Below, piece after piece: positions 11,751 to 26,000 of a stretch of 64,000 nucleotides of DNA. How positions within the stretch are numbered: the stretch's first letter is position 1; every line of letters starts with the position of its first letter. The stretch is from positions 4,206,771 to 4,270,770 of the forward strand of contig NC_058137.1 of the NCBI RefSeq assembly GCF_011075055.1. Direction: 5' to 3'. The DNA comes from Mangifera indica. Its lineage: Eukaryota; Streptophyta; Magnoliopsida; Sapindales; Anacardiaceae. The position numbers and the translations under genes were made by a program. The notes under the pieces were generated by a model that was given only the letters and a program-made list of their open reading frames with translations, had not been told where the DNA came from and searched no databases.

Positions 11751-13094
11751 ATTATTATTTATAAAATATAATAAATAAAATATTCAATTTTTTATTGAAA
11801 TTGATAATTTTTTTAATAAAAATTTTTATTTAAATTAAATTATTATTTTGAAGTCGAATCAATCATATCAAGACAAGTGATTCGTACACTAATTAAATTA
11901 AAAAGTTCAATCTAACTTTCTAAGGTGGATTAGATTCTATTTATATATTTTATAAATAAATTAATTTCACTTTGCTTCAGGTGGGCCCATCTGCTTTCAT
12001 TGTCTTTACCTACAGCGGCATGTGAGTCAGAAAAGTTTGTTACAAACTGAAAATTTATCCCAGAGCAAAATGACAAAGGCTGCCGTAGTTTGACTGACAA
12101 AAGAAGCATCATATTTATAAAAGATTATTAAATATATTAAAACTAATGATTGAATTTAAAATTTTATCTATTTAATACAATTTATTGAAATTTTAAAAAA
12201 TTATTGGGTCTAAATAAAATATTCTCGTAAAAAATAAAATTATTAACATAAATTTTGTAAAAGATACCTATAAATAACTAAATTATATATGTCGGGATTA
12301 ATTTTATGTGTTAATATTTTTTAAGTTTTTATCTAAAATAAATTGAAAACATGTTTTTTATTTTCCTTTTCAAATAAAAAGTATCATATAAATCATAACA
12401 TCGGTCTAATTAGGACATATGTTAAAACCAATTTTAATTGTAATTTAATAATAATTTTGTAAAAATATTACCATTAACATATAAAATTAATTAGTTAATT
12501 TGTTTATTTATCCAAACTTCATCTTAAATTTTTTTTTAATCTAATTTTCAACATGTTCCTTTCAGTAAATATATAAGTGAACCACACTTTTAAATAATTA
12601 ATTTTGTAAATTTATTTTAAATATTTAAAATGTATTGTATAAGCTCACTGCTCACGTATCAATGTTATTGGGAGTTTCAAGTAAAATTATAAAATAAATT
12701 GAACCTCATCCAAATGAACAAAAACAACTTAGAGAAACTAGAAAATAATCAGAAATTTTCAAATTATATTTATTTGATTGATAAACTTAATTAATTCATT
12801 TTTAATATATATTTAAATAATGTAAATTATTTGAGAAAAGACAAATATGCCACCACCGTCTGATTAAAATAATAACTTCCTTCCCACCACCAAAACTTAA
12901 TAATTTCACCAACCCATAAATGGTAAATCGTGCATAATTGCTGATTTTAGCAGCAACGAGGGGACCACTAACGGCGTGTACAGATAAAACAGAGAGAATG
13001 CATGAACTGGAACTAAACGACATAGCAAAACTTCTCGGTCTCATCGCCAACACCAATACCGCACCTAACGGCGTCAAACGCAAACTAACCCCAA

Positions 13095-13373
13095 AATTGA
13101 CTTTTGACACGTCTCACGTGCCAAGTGTCAAGCGCGTGTCGCCACGTAAACACCATTCTTTTGCTGTTGGGTCACGTGTTTGGGTCTTGGCCTGACGCTT
13201 CATCCGGCGTGGTCTTTGGCCACCATTACTGGACCATTATACCCTTGGATAAAATTTCTCATTCACAAAGATTAAAAGAATTTTATCAAAATATAATAAT
13301 AATAATAAAGTTAAGTTCTTTACCGGGAAAAGGAGTTATCTGTTTAAAGAGAAAAGGCGTTTATATTATAAAA
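13095..13373 (+). promoter_or_regulatory. Proximal promoter of the ROS1-like gene
   Basis: Two CACGTG G-box cores lie at 13115-13120 and 13173-13178, with TTGAC W-box-like cores at about 13098-13109. A TATAAAA box at 13367-13373 sits about 670 bp upstream of the start codon. This would give a 5' UTR starting near 13400. A plausible leader intron runs from a GT at 13480 to the AG before 14031. These are sequence matches only. Confidence 0.5.
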
Positions 13374-14037
13374 GCTGAAGTCATAGTGTTTGGGTATTTT
13401 CTTTGTGAAAATTTTCTCTCACTTAGAACATTTGCTGCAAGTGAAACAGCCAGATCTCCATCATTGACTCTGGTCTTAGGTAAATATATGGAGCTCTATA
13501 ATTTTAATTTATAATATTTTATTTAGTTTTTTCTTTAATTTTCTGTTGGAACAGAAGAGAATAAAGTGGCATTATGTGAGGAGATAACTGAGAGAATCTG
13601 TAGGGATTTTCTTTGTATTCTGTTACACTTGATAATGAAACTAAAACTATGCAAAATCAGTAAAACTTAATTCGATGATCTTAATTATCTGAAATGGGAT
13701 AACTGATTTCTGTAACTCTTTTTAGAGAGAACTGAAATGGATCTATTAGATTTTGCAGTCTTTTAAGGGATAGTGATATTCTGTTTCAGCTCAAACAGAG
13801 AACTGTAACTCTGCTTTTTTTAATTTTTTTAATTTTGTTTCAGTTGATTTTAGCAGGATTTCTTTATTGGATGGGGTCGAGGGGAAATGAGATTTTGCAA
13901 GTTAAACTGCAAAACTCAACATATGGCATTCGATAGACTGAAGTTTGGGAAACAAATGTAAAGGCAGATTTTTAGTAGAAAGTTTAGTTGAGGGAGAAAG
14001 AGGTTGATAATTTTATTAAAGATTGAACAGGCAGGGC

Positions 14038-17000
14038 ATGGATAGTGGCACACCACCAGGAAGACAAGAGTCTCATACTCGGAGCTCATGGATTCCAGCA
14101 ACACCTTGCAAGCCCATTCAGCCAAAACCACAGGCCGGTTATCTAAACGGCCAAGCAAATCAGCTGGGGCAAGAAAACTGGTTCGGATCAGCTTGCTATA
14201 CTTCTGGTTGTAGTCAGGTACCTCAAGCCTATAAGGATGGTGCAAATATTAATAATTGTGCGCATAACTGGAGCACAACTTCAACTGCAGAAATGTTGAG
14301 CACAGGTGACAAGGTCGAAGCATGCCACAAGTTTCCCTTGGGTCCTATAGATGGATGGAAAAACGTGCCTTGTACAGATCTTTTAGCTCTTGCAAATGCA
14401 GCATCGGTGTTTAGCAGCTTGACAGTGGGGGACAGTGGCAATTCTAATCGAGAAATGTCAGAATGTAAGCAGAACTAAGTTTGTTTTGATTGCAGCCATA
14501 CTATAATTTCTTTACAAAAAGGTTTAAACTTGTTGAAGTCAGAAAGATGTAGGAAAGGGGACAGGAGGATACATTAGAATCAGCTAAAACATCCTGTCAA
14601 ATTTCACCAGATTCACCAAGAAAGACTTCCCATTGCTCATAACTGTTACATCCACTGCATTTTGTACATGCCTCCAAAAATTTTAGGCGTTTTTCCTTAG
14701 CATTATAAGGCATACTCAAATAGACAGTAAAACAAGAAACATTAATTTATGTTTCTGCAAATAAAATCATAAAAGATATATTAAATAATCTGGCCTTGAA
14801 ACAAAACAAACAAAATCTAAAATGTAACTATTGGCCAAAAATGTTCTACTAGACTTGTACCAACCATTAGATTGACCAAACTAATTTTTGTTGCCTTTTG
14901 TTCAATGTCTGATCTGTAATATCAAAATGGCGATCTGCAGATGAACAGCATTCTTATAATCCAAATTTCTGTATTGGAACAATGCCAAACGCAGTCTCTC
15001 AAAGGGCAGTCTCTGAGTATGCTCCCATTACACCAGACAAAGTCATGAGAGCAAAGAGCAACCAGGTTTCTCAATTGCAAATCTCACCTATAGATGACAG
15101 AACAAACCCAGAAAGCAAAGCACAGAATAATGAATTTGCTGCCAAAAGGGAACCCAACAGTATCTGGTGCAATAGAGAATTATTCCAGCCTCATACAGAT
15201 ACATCAGTTGCAGCTGCTTCCACACAGTTACAGGTGAATCACAACCCTGACAAGCAAGAAAGTCATGCTGTTGATGTGAACAAAACACCCCAGCCTAAAC
15301 CAAGGAGGAAAAAGCACAGGCCGAAGGTGGTCATAGAAGACAAATTCAAAACTCCAAAATCAGCAATCACACAGCCTGCTGGTTCTGGTAAGCGGAAGTA
15401 TGAGCGAAAGAAGGGACTCAACAAAGACTCAACATGTTCCCCAGAATGGCCAGTTGGTGAATTTGTTGATCCAAAAACACTAGAGCCATCCAAGGAATCA
15501 TGCAGAAAGACCTTAAACTTTGACAAGCAAGGGCAAAATAGAGAGGAAAACTCTACATGCAAGTCCTCTGATTTAGTTTCAGAATCGGGGGCAAAGGACT
15601 TCCATGAAAGAGGAATTCAATCAAATTCATCCTTACAGCTTAATGAAGGCTTTGAATTAATGACTCTAGAGCCGGTGACCCCAATGCCTGCCAGATCTAA
15701 AACAAATCCAAAAGGTAAGAGGAAGTATGTGAGGAGACAAGGACTTAACAAACATTCAACTTCTTCCCCAGGTGAAGCAGTAGCAGGAGACTGCAACAAT
15801 CCAAAACCACCTGAACCTACCAATGAATCATGTAGAATTTCTGATGCAGGACAGCCTAAAGATGAATACTTCCAGTCAAGATATTTAGATTCAGTTTCAG
15901 AATCACATGGAAATGAATTGAGCAAATCAGAATTGATTGTGGACTTCAGCAAATGGATTGAAGCGATGACTCCAATGCCAGCTGATTCAAAGAGAAAACC
16001 GACTGTTAAGAGAAAGTATGAGAGAAAGCAGTGTCTCAACAAAGACTCAACTGTTTCCCCAACTGAAGTATCTGTAGAATACAGTGACCTGAGAATACTT
16101 GAACCTACTAAGAAGTCATGTAGAAGGACCTTAAATTTTGACATAGAAGCACAAAATAGAGATGAAAAGTCTACTTGTGGGTCGAGTTTCGCTTTAGATA
16201 CAGAATCACAGCCAAATGAAGAAATTGAATTGACAATAGAAAATACACAAGCAGGCATTGCCTATGATCTCAGCTGTTCAGTGAATCAAAAGCTAAAAGA
16301 TTACATGTCATTGCCTGCAGGACAGAAACCAACAGTGCCTCTTCCCACTGAGACTAATGCCCAACAACAAAAAAAGAATCATAGTTTCAGAAAAGATGAT
16401 AGTACAGGATGCACAGGTCAGGGGGCTGTGAATATTGAGCAGGAAGCTACTACACAAATGATGTTGCAAACAGAGACTCAACAATCACCAGGAATCACAA
16501 ATGAATCCAAATGCAGCAACTGCACAATCTTCATTGAACCAGGACAGGCATGGGGATTAAAGAGAAAGTATACCAGTGCCGTTGAGCAGGCAGAAGCCAA
16601 CAATTCAAATCTGATTGGAATCCACTATAATACTTTACAAGCATATCAAAACCATTGGATTCCAAATATTCACAAGAAAAAGAGAACTGAGAAGGGGCAA
16701 AACTCTTCTACATCTAGCGCATCATCCTCTGTGACCACTGCAACAGATGTCAAAATGGAAACATGCTATCAACATGATACCAAAGCAGCTTCTTCTGTAT
16801 CCAAAATCAATAACTCTATTTCCACTCAATGGAATGCAATTGGCATTACAACACTACGAGAAGCAGGAAGCAATCTTCAAGATAAACAGAAGACCATTGA
16901 GGATATCCTAGCTTTAATACCAACAGAGAGACTGACAAAAAGGAGATCCAAGGGTCTTACTCGGGTTCGGGACTTGGCTTCACTAACCAGAATGGCAGAG

Positions 17001-20000
17001 TGTGGAATGCTACCAACTTACCAAGGCAACCAAGGGCAGTTGGATTGTGATATGCAACAAGTTGGGAATTCACAGAGGCGTCACACATGTATAGAAGCAC
17101 TGGTAGCAGAGGTGCGTGAGACATTGGCTCGAAAGAAACGGACTAAGAAGAGAAACTCTTTCTTCAATTCAGCATCCTCCAGTACTAATGAAGCCCAAAA
17201 GCAGCAAAAGTTCATCTCGTATAACCACCACCAGTTCTCAACCAAGTCATTGGGTACTTGATGCAATCTTTAACTGTTGATCATTGGCCAGTCCAGAAGG
17301 AAATTTTTGTCTATTATATTTTTATTTAATGCTCCCTATTCTGCCAAAATGCTCTTATTAATTTCATGCAAACCTTTTGATGCAGGTTCTCTTCCAGAAC
17401 TAACATGGACACGAATAATCTCCATTGATGCACTGACTGAGCAATTAGAGAAACTTGACATCAACAAAGAAAGTGGCCACATTGATCACCAGGAGCAGAA
17501 TGCCCTTGTCCCTTACAGCATGAGATACCAAGAGCAGAAAGCACTTGTCATTTATAACAGAGATGGCACAGTTGTACCATTTCATGGCTCATTTGAGATT
17601 CTAAAGAAGCGACGTCCACGGCCTAAGGTAGACCTTGATGAAGAAACTAATAGAGTATGGAAGCTTCTATTAGAAGATATCAACAGTAAAGGTATTGATG
17701 GAACAGATGGGGAGAACAGAAAATGGTGGGAAGAAGAACGGAGAGTGTTTCATGGTCGTGTTGACTCATTTATAGCTCGCATGCATCTTGTGCAAGGTAG
17801 CATTCCCTTTTCTGACATCTCCCTCTATACACTTCAGACGTGAGAATCCCAAATGCTTATTTAGGAATTTAGATACATGGGTTATTAGGATTTCCATACT
17901 GTAATATGGCTCCAAACCACAAAAGACTAGAAACAAGACCACCCTATATTATTGTGATTATCCCACTATCAAAGGAGAGAATGCTAACTTTTATACTATT
18001 TATTTTTTTGTTTTTCTGTTTCTTTGGCATTAGCAAATAAGTTTTCAGAACAAGCCAAAATATATAGATAGGATATAGGTGAAAGCTTAATTGTAAAAAA
18101 GAATCAGGGCACACTGAATTTGGAGCATGTTAAAACCAAAATGTCAACAATTGTTGTACAGCCTTAACAACAGAGATACAATTCTACAGTCCATATAGAT
18201 AATATCCCATAGCAGTGCAAAAGTAACAGCAAATTTCAGTTAAGCATAGAATAAGATAGCACTCAAACTGTGTACCAAGCTGGATTCCATATATTTTGTT
18301 CTTAACCTGACAAGCATCCAAATGTAATGGAAATGCTTCCATGTCATTGTAATTTAAAGGACAGACAAAACCAGATGTGTATTCTACAAAACGGAAGCTC
18401 TGCTCTAAGCTAAATGATGAAAACTTTGTTGAAATTGGTTTTAAAAATTTCCTCCTCAGATGTGAATTTCATGAATCTACATGTTCATGTCTAGAACTTC
18501 AGGAAACTTTAATGCATGCACTTATGGAAAGTTTAAGTGCTTAGTTCTACCTTAAAATGCTATTTGAGTAATTTCACACAATGTTTCTGTTACAAGTTCA
18601 TATTATACCAGCAAAATGGCTTTTGAACAGGGGACAGACGCTTCTCTAAATGGAAAGGATCCGTCGTGGACTCGGTGGTCGGAGTCTTTCTTACTCAGAA
18701 TGTTTCAGACCATCTTTCTAGGTGAACTAGTGTTTCTAACATACATATTAGCCCAACAACACAATGAAATTAGAGGAAAGGCACATAGGACATTATCTTA
18801 CTTTGTCTTTATGTATTTGCAGTTCCGCATTTATGTCACTTGCTGCACAATTTCCACTCAAGTCAAAGAACCAGAAACCATGTTATGTAGAAGGAACTAG
18901 TTCAGTGAATGAAGAGCCAGCAGTGTACATACTGGATACTGAAGACGCTGTAGAATGGACTGGAAAGACATCAAATCAACCAGCTTGTGACCAGAGTTCC
19001 ATGACCTTCCACAATACCGAGATTAATGAAGAGAAAGAGGTCATCAGCAGTAATGAATCTTTTCGAAACAGCAGCACTGTCAACTCAATAAATAAGTCAA
19101 AATGCCGGCTGTTGAATTCTTGCGTAAGTGATTCAGAAGCATGCTATGATACAATTCTGAACAGATCAACCATACAGAGCACTGGAACAGAGACAATATG
19201 TTCTGTAGGATATAGAATAGCAGCCGATCATTTACTTTCATCTCAAAGTTCGGTGGTTTCATCTCAAATTTCCATGGATTCTTCAATTGCTGAAAATGCT
19301 GAAAGAAGCAAATCAAGCTTTGATAATAACTCGGAGGCAGCAGATCTCACTCATGGGTCTGCAGCCAACAGCTTTGATGAATGTTCTTTTGTGGAGCTTA
19401 TGCAGATGGCAAAATCTAATAAGCTACCTAAAGTTTACAACCATGGAGATGTCAATATCTCATCTGATGAGAACTCAAAGCATGAAACTGATCAATTCCA
19501 AACCGTGGCAAATGGCAGCCCAAGACAAAAAGTGGAAGATTTAGACAGTCCTAAAGACTTTTTAGGAGAATCAAATATATCACCCAGTACTTTCCATCCA
19601 TATTTTACCCAAGATTCAGCAGTGGAAGTTGCATGCTATGACATGTTTCGAGAAGAAACAGGATCTTCTGGCATATCCATGAAAAATAATAAAGACAGTG
19701 TGGTAGAACAACTTGCTGTTACATCAGAATTCACAAGTCAAACTACAGATGCAACTAAGTTTAGAGTTCAAGAAGCACCAAGTTTTTCCAGTGAAACTAA
19801 GCAAGCAAGCAATAGTATGCAAGAAGGCAAGAATTTAAGTGAAAAGCATCAAAGTGAGCTATCTAGAGATTCCAGAGTTATTGAATTGCTGGCCAGAGGA
19901 CAAAAGGATGAAATGCAACATCAGAATCTATCAAACCTTTCAGGAGAAACCCAGGGCACTACAGAAAGCAACAATGCATGTGATAACCGAGAAAAAATCC

Positions 20001-23000
20001 AGCCAAATACATCAGTGTCCGACTTGAATCAGCATGGCTGTTTATTTAGCAAAGAACTAAATGAAATTGATGATGATGCTTCAAAAGCAAAAGGTAGAAA
20101 GATTGCAAAAGATAAAAAAAAGAACTTTGACTGGGATAGTTTGAGGAGACAGGTGGAAGTGAATGGAAGGAAAGAAAGACCAGAAAACAACATGGATTCA
20201 TTGGATTGGGAAGCTGTAAGATGCGCTGATGTTAACGAGATTGCCAATACCATCAAGGCACGGGGTATGAACAACATGCTTGCTGAACGAATAAAGGTAA
20301 AATGTTAAATTCCATCACAAAAAAATAACTAAATAAATAAACTTTGTAGATATACTAACCTGGGTAGAAAGCTTTTCACATCAAGTAATTCAGTTGACAA
20401 TCCATGCAGGATTTCCTTAACCGAATTGTTAGAGAACATGGAAGCATTGATTTGGAGTGGCTGAGGGATGTCCCACCTGACAAAGCAAAGTAAGTCATAA
20501 AGTAAATTCCAATAGTTGCCTCAAAATACTGAAATAATGTTGTAACACATCATCTAGATATACCACAACTTTGTTCGAATACTGTTCACATACTTCGACT
20601 GTACATCCAAAGCATCCTACTCAAATTTTTATATATAAACTTAAAAGTTACTGAACAAGATTTATTCTTCTAGAGAGTATCTGCTAAGCATACGTGGACT
20701 GGGTTTGAAAAGTGTGGAGTGTGTGCGACTTCTTACACTTCACCACCTTGCATTTCCAGTAAGTTAGTTATAAGATGCAAATATATCTAAAACAAATGGA
20801 ATGATATTCTAACTTTTATGATACTCTGACAGGTTGACACAAATGTTGGGCGCATAGCTGTAAGACTTGGATGGGTTCCACTTCAGCCACTGCCTGAGTC
20901 ACTGCAGTTGCATCTTCTAGAACTGTGAGTATCATGAACAAACAGACAACTGATATAAATTATCGGTACTTACAACTGAACTAATATTCTTGTAACAACA
21001 GGTATCCAGTGCTGGAATCCATTCAAAAGTATCTGTGGCCCCGATTATGCAAACTTGATCAGCGGACTCTGTAATGACAAATTCCATTGCATCTTATTAT
21101 TCTGACTTCCTATTTGTTTACTTGTACACAATTAGCAAGAAAACCAAAATAAAATGTATTAATCTGGGAATTAATTGTTGTTAACTTGATGCAATATTTA
21201 CTAATAGGTATGAGCTACATTACCAGATGATTACATTTGGAAAGGTATGTTGTACGCATATACATATTAAATTTTTAAGTTATGCTTCTTGCTTATAAAC
21301 AACATGCTAAGGTCAATAAAAATATTTTTTTCGCAGGTCTTCTGCACAAAAAGCAAACCAAACTGCAATGCTTGCCCAATGAGGGGAGAATGCAGACATT
21401 TCGCTAGTGCATTTGCAAGGTTTGCATGTTACTTGTTATAGTTTCTAGCTTTACGTTTGCACTAGTAGTTCTCAAAGAGCAGCTATCAGTTTATTGGTGA
21501 TTACCTCCATCCATTACCTTCTTAGCTCATTTGGGTAATTGGAGGATGTAGAGTTATCATAAAGAGAAAGTGAACATTTCAGCTAATTAAGAATATCCAA
21601 CCATAGATCAGAAACAGCAGTATTCCCGTACTGTACACCTAAGAGGAACAAAATTTCCATTAAGATACATATACAAATATTAAGATTTGATTATTTGACT
21701 ACATATAACTTTGAATGCAGCTCTAGGCTTGCACTGCCAGGGCCAGAGGAGAGATCTATAGTGACTATAAAAGAAAATAGAACTTCAGACCAAAACCCTG
21801 AAGTTCAAATCAACAAATTGCCCCTACCATTACCCCAAGCAATGGAACAACCCGAAGGAACCCAGCAATCAGAAGCAATAGTGGGAGCCAATAACTGTGA
21901 ACCTATTATTGAAGAACCAGCAACCCCAGAACCAGAATGCCCACAAGTAACAGAAACTGACATGGAGGATACATTCTGTGAGGACCCTGATGAAATTCCT
22001 ACTATCAAGCTTAACATGGAAGAGTTCTCTCAGACCTTACAAAATTTTGTTCAAGAAAATATGGAACTTCAAGAAGATGACATGTCCAAGGCTTTAGTTG
22101 CTTTAAAAGCAGAAGTTGCATCTATTCCTACACCCAAGCTTAAGAATGTGAGTCATCTACGAACAGAGCACCAAGTGTAAGTAAACGCTCAACTACTAAA
22201 TAATTGAATTATCATTCAAAAGTCTGGTGAAAAATTCTGGACTGCTTGTTATCAACAGTAGATTGATCTGGTTCAGTAAGGTGAATGTCTATTGGATTAA
22301 AACTTGTCAAAAATTAGTCACTGAGAAGTATCAAAAGGAATTGAAATGAGTCATGATCAATAAATATGGGCAAGAAAAGCAGAGCAGCTCTGCCAAAGAA
22401 TGTGTGAATGGTAGTACACTGTTGAGTACACAAAACAATAATTCCTTGAAAATCCCATATCTACACTAAATGGAAAATCCTGTAATTCATAATAATTCTT
22501 TCTTGATCACCCTGCAGATACGAACTTCCAGATTCACACCCTCTATTGGAAGGGGTAAGTTACTTTGCATCCATTAAGCAGGAAAATTATTTTTGTTAGT
22601 AGGCAAAAATAATATGAAGTGTAAGTTAGCACTCTGTTTCCAAATGTCTTTCCTATTTTTTGCTCTTTCCTATTTACAGTTGGAAAAACGAGAACCTGAT
22701 GATCCAGGCAGATATCTCCTTGCCATATGGACACCAGGTGGGCCAAAAACCTTTCTGGAAAAGCTTAAAATAACATTATTATTGTAAATTTATGTGTGAG
22801 CATGCTACCTATCAAAAATTTTACATAAATTTGAGTTTTTCTAATTAATTCATAACTTGGTGTAAATTTCTTTAGGTGAAACGGTAAATTCCATTCAACC
22901 TCCTGCATGGATGTGCAATTCCCAAGAACATGGCGAATTGTGTAATGAGAAGACATGTTTTTCTTGCAACAGTGTTCGGGAATCACAGTCTCATATCGTT

Positions 23001-26000
23001 CGAGGGACACTGTTGGTAAGCATGTAAATTTTATAGCCATGTATGACTGTTCCAAGATATCATACATACAAACTGCTAACAAGCACTAGAAACCTTTTTT
23101 GTCAGATACCATGTCGAACAGCCATGAGAGGCAGCTTTCCCCTCAATGGCACATACTTCCAAGTGAATGAGGTAAGCTCAACTCCAACACATGCATTGGA
23201 TTCCTTTCCACTATTTAAACTACTCAACCACAACATTCATGCATTGGATTCCTTTCCACTATTTAAACTCTTCCTTTTCCTTGCATATCATATGCACAGG
23301 TATTTGCAGACCATGATTCTAGTCTGAACCCAATTAATGTTCCTAGGGAGTGGATATGGAACCTACCACGAAGGACTGTGTATTTTGGAACCTCCATACC
23401 TACAATATTTAAAGGTAAAAATTGTAAACAAGAATGGCTCTAATGATTGTTATTACGTCAGACAATGCATTCAACTTCAGTCTTTTGTCTGTAGGTTTAA
23501 CAACAGAAGGTATCCAACACTGCTTCTGGAGAGGTATGTGACAATGTCAATACTTTAACTTTTTCATTCTAGGTGGCTTTGATAAGAAAATTTAGCCATC
23601 AATAGTCTAATTGTTGCATTGTGTACATGTACAAACATTAGACCATACTATTTTTGGATATAAACCTCAGCCCAACACAAGAAATGAGACTTCTATTTTT
23701 AGAAATGCACCTCAGCCCTATACAAGAAATGAGACTTCTATTTTCACAAATATACCTAAGTCCTACACAAGAAATGAGGCTTCTTAGTTTTTGAAGACTG
23801 GACACAGTGACACCCATGAGAATACGCAGCATCTTTTCTATTAACATGGTATAATAGTCACCAAAACGTACTCTTGGACAGGCAAACAAAGGGTAGCCAC
23901 TCTGTACTGGCCATGAAATAAGAATTCTCTCTTCTATAGGAATGTAGAAGTTTTCCCTTGCTACACTTGACAAAATCTGTCAAAATAATCAACCTTAGAA
24001 ATTCATGTCATCTAAAAAGAAGAGGTGTTTGAAAATTAAATCTGTTAGTCTGCACAAACACAATACCTTGTCTCATTCATCAGGAATAGTCATTCTATAC
24101 AGGATCTTAAACCTAATAGTATAACTTAGATATTAGTGCTATATGTGGTTGCCAATAGATTTCAACTATGATTCTAACAAAGCTTCAAATTTCAAGAAAA
24201 TTCTTTATATTCTCCCTCTCAGTTAACTGAAAAATTAGATATTGTACAGAATATTAGTTTCTTTAAAAACATTTTAGGAATCTGAATCCTATATACAAAG
24301 CAAGAAGCTATCCAATTTTGACTAGGAAAGACCAAATGAAAAACACATACAAGATGCTAATGAGTGTAAATTATAGCTAACTCCGGCAATTCTACCCATT
24401 ATAGATTATTCTCACTCAATAAACTTTAGTCTGACAGAATCAGCAACATTATTAACTCCAAAGGTAAAGAATAAGCTTTAAATTATGTTTTAATTGACTA
24501 CACAAATTTCTAAGAAGATCCATGCCAATTGACAATTAAATCATTGGTAACTTCATTACCACACAATGTTAATGGCATTCTAAATTCTAGATCATACATT
24601 TAAAAAGAGAGAGAGAGAGAGAGAATTGAAATGAAGCTATTCCCTAATAATAATAAAAAAACAATGAAACAGAAATCTTACCCAAACAAAATAATGAAAT
24701 AAAAGTTTAATTTAACTAAGATAAACAAATCCAAAAATATAGAAAGACAAGGACTACATACTTCTTATATGTCCTACATCAGTTACGCCAAAAACAACTC
24801 CTAACAAGTCTATCAGATGCTCAGTCAGACAGATGTTACCAACAAACATGGAATCATCCTATATAGTTGACCTTGCACAGGAATAGAACAAAGATTTACC
24901 CACAAACTAGTGAGGAAAGCCTTTAGCTTACTCAGAGACAACAATCTTGATGTAATATCAACTCTGATAATTTGTAAACACCATGAAATAATCTGCAAAA
25001 ACATGTTGTAATATATATTCTTGAAAGAGAAATTATGCAAAAATAAAACAAATGGAATAAATTGAAATAGAGGAAGAAGTAATGTGGCTTTCTGTTATAG
25101 CTTCTTAACCCTCAAAGCTCATGTTTCCTTCTTACATCCATGTAATGGAATGAGGCAGCTATATATAGGAAATTGAGCCACATTTAAGATCATTAAAATG
25201 AGTAAAAGAAAATGCATATGGAGAGAACTTGCTACACCAAACAGCCTTTCCTTTCATTGGTCAACATTTAATCAATTAAGCTTCACTTGGTAGTGATAAA
25301 GCTTACTCAAATTGATGAAAGAAGAGTGATGGAATAATCCACTCCCCTTGTTAAAAACTTCGCCAGTAAAACCCAATGGAATAAAACCTGTTCAAAAGAA
25401 AAAGAGACACTGCAATATTGCCTTTACAAACCATTATATAACTGCATACTTCTGTTAAGAATTTTTATTCCACTGGTTTCCTTAACAGAGTTCAAAAAAA
25501 AAAAAAAAGAGACTATTAACTATAAGTAGTGGAAATCGAAACAGGAGTGTTGTGAAGGGAGTAGGTTATTTCACCACTCTTCTTTATCAAACCAGGACAA
25601 CTTGTCACTTAGAAGTGCAGCTTAATAGATTAAAACTGGGATATGAAAGTAAAGGATAATTTAGGTGTAGCAAGTTTCCTTCACTCTCTTTTACTTTAAC
25701 TCACTTCAATCAGTTATAAGTGCAGCTCAGTTTCCTATTAATAGCTGCATCATTCTATTATATGGATAGTTGAATGAAACCCTCTTGTTTGTTCTATTTT
25801 TGCTTAGTTACTCTTTCAACAATATTATATGTATGGCATATAAGAAAGATGGAGTTTTTCTCTTTCTAACCAAAACAATATTGCACACCTTAAGTACTTT
25901 CATTGTCATCCTATACAACACTATCATATCATTGACAAGTCAATGCCATATAGAAAGACACTTGGCATAGAAATTAGGGAAACTATTCAGGATGCACAAG

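Larger units (their letters stand above)
10051..12900. other. Very AT-rich intergenic DNA with MITE copies
   Basis: No gene recognised. Apart from the MITEs listed separately, it contains another diverged hairpin copy at about 11259-11405. A small less AT-rich island at 11970-12110 has no conserved frame. Confidence 0.5.

Noticed and set aside
12802..13195. Overlapping open frames on both strands upstream of the ROS1-like gene
   Set aside because: They cover the G-box promoter region, match no family I know and contradict each other.
15617..16258. 213-codon open frame on the minus strand
   Set aside because: It lies antisense to the large ROS1-like exon and follows from that exon's codon pattern and internal repeats; no family match.
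23638..23973. 111-codon minus-strand frame with 16-residue repeats
   Set aside because: The repetition is explained by the 48 bp minisatellite inside an intron.
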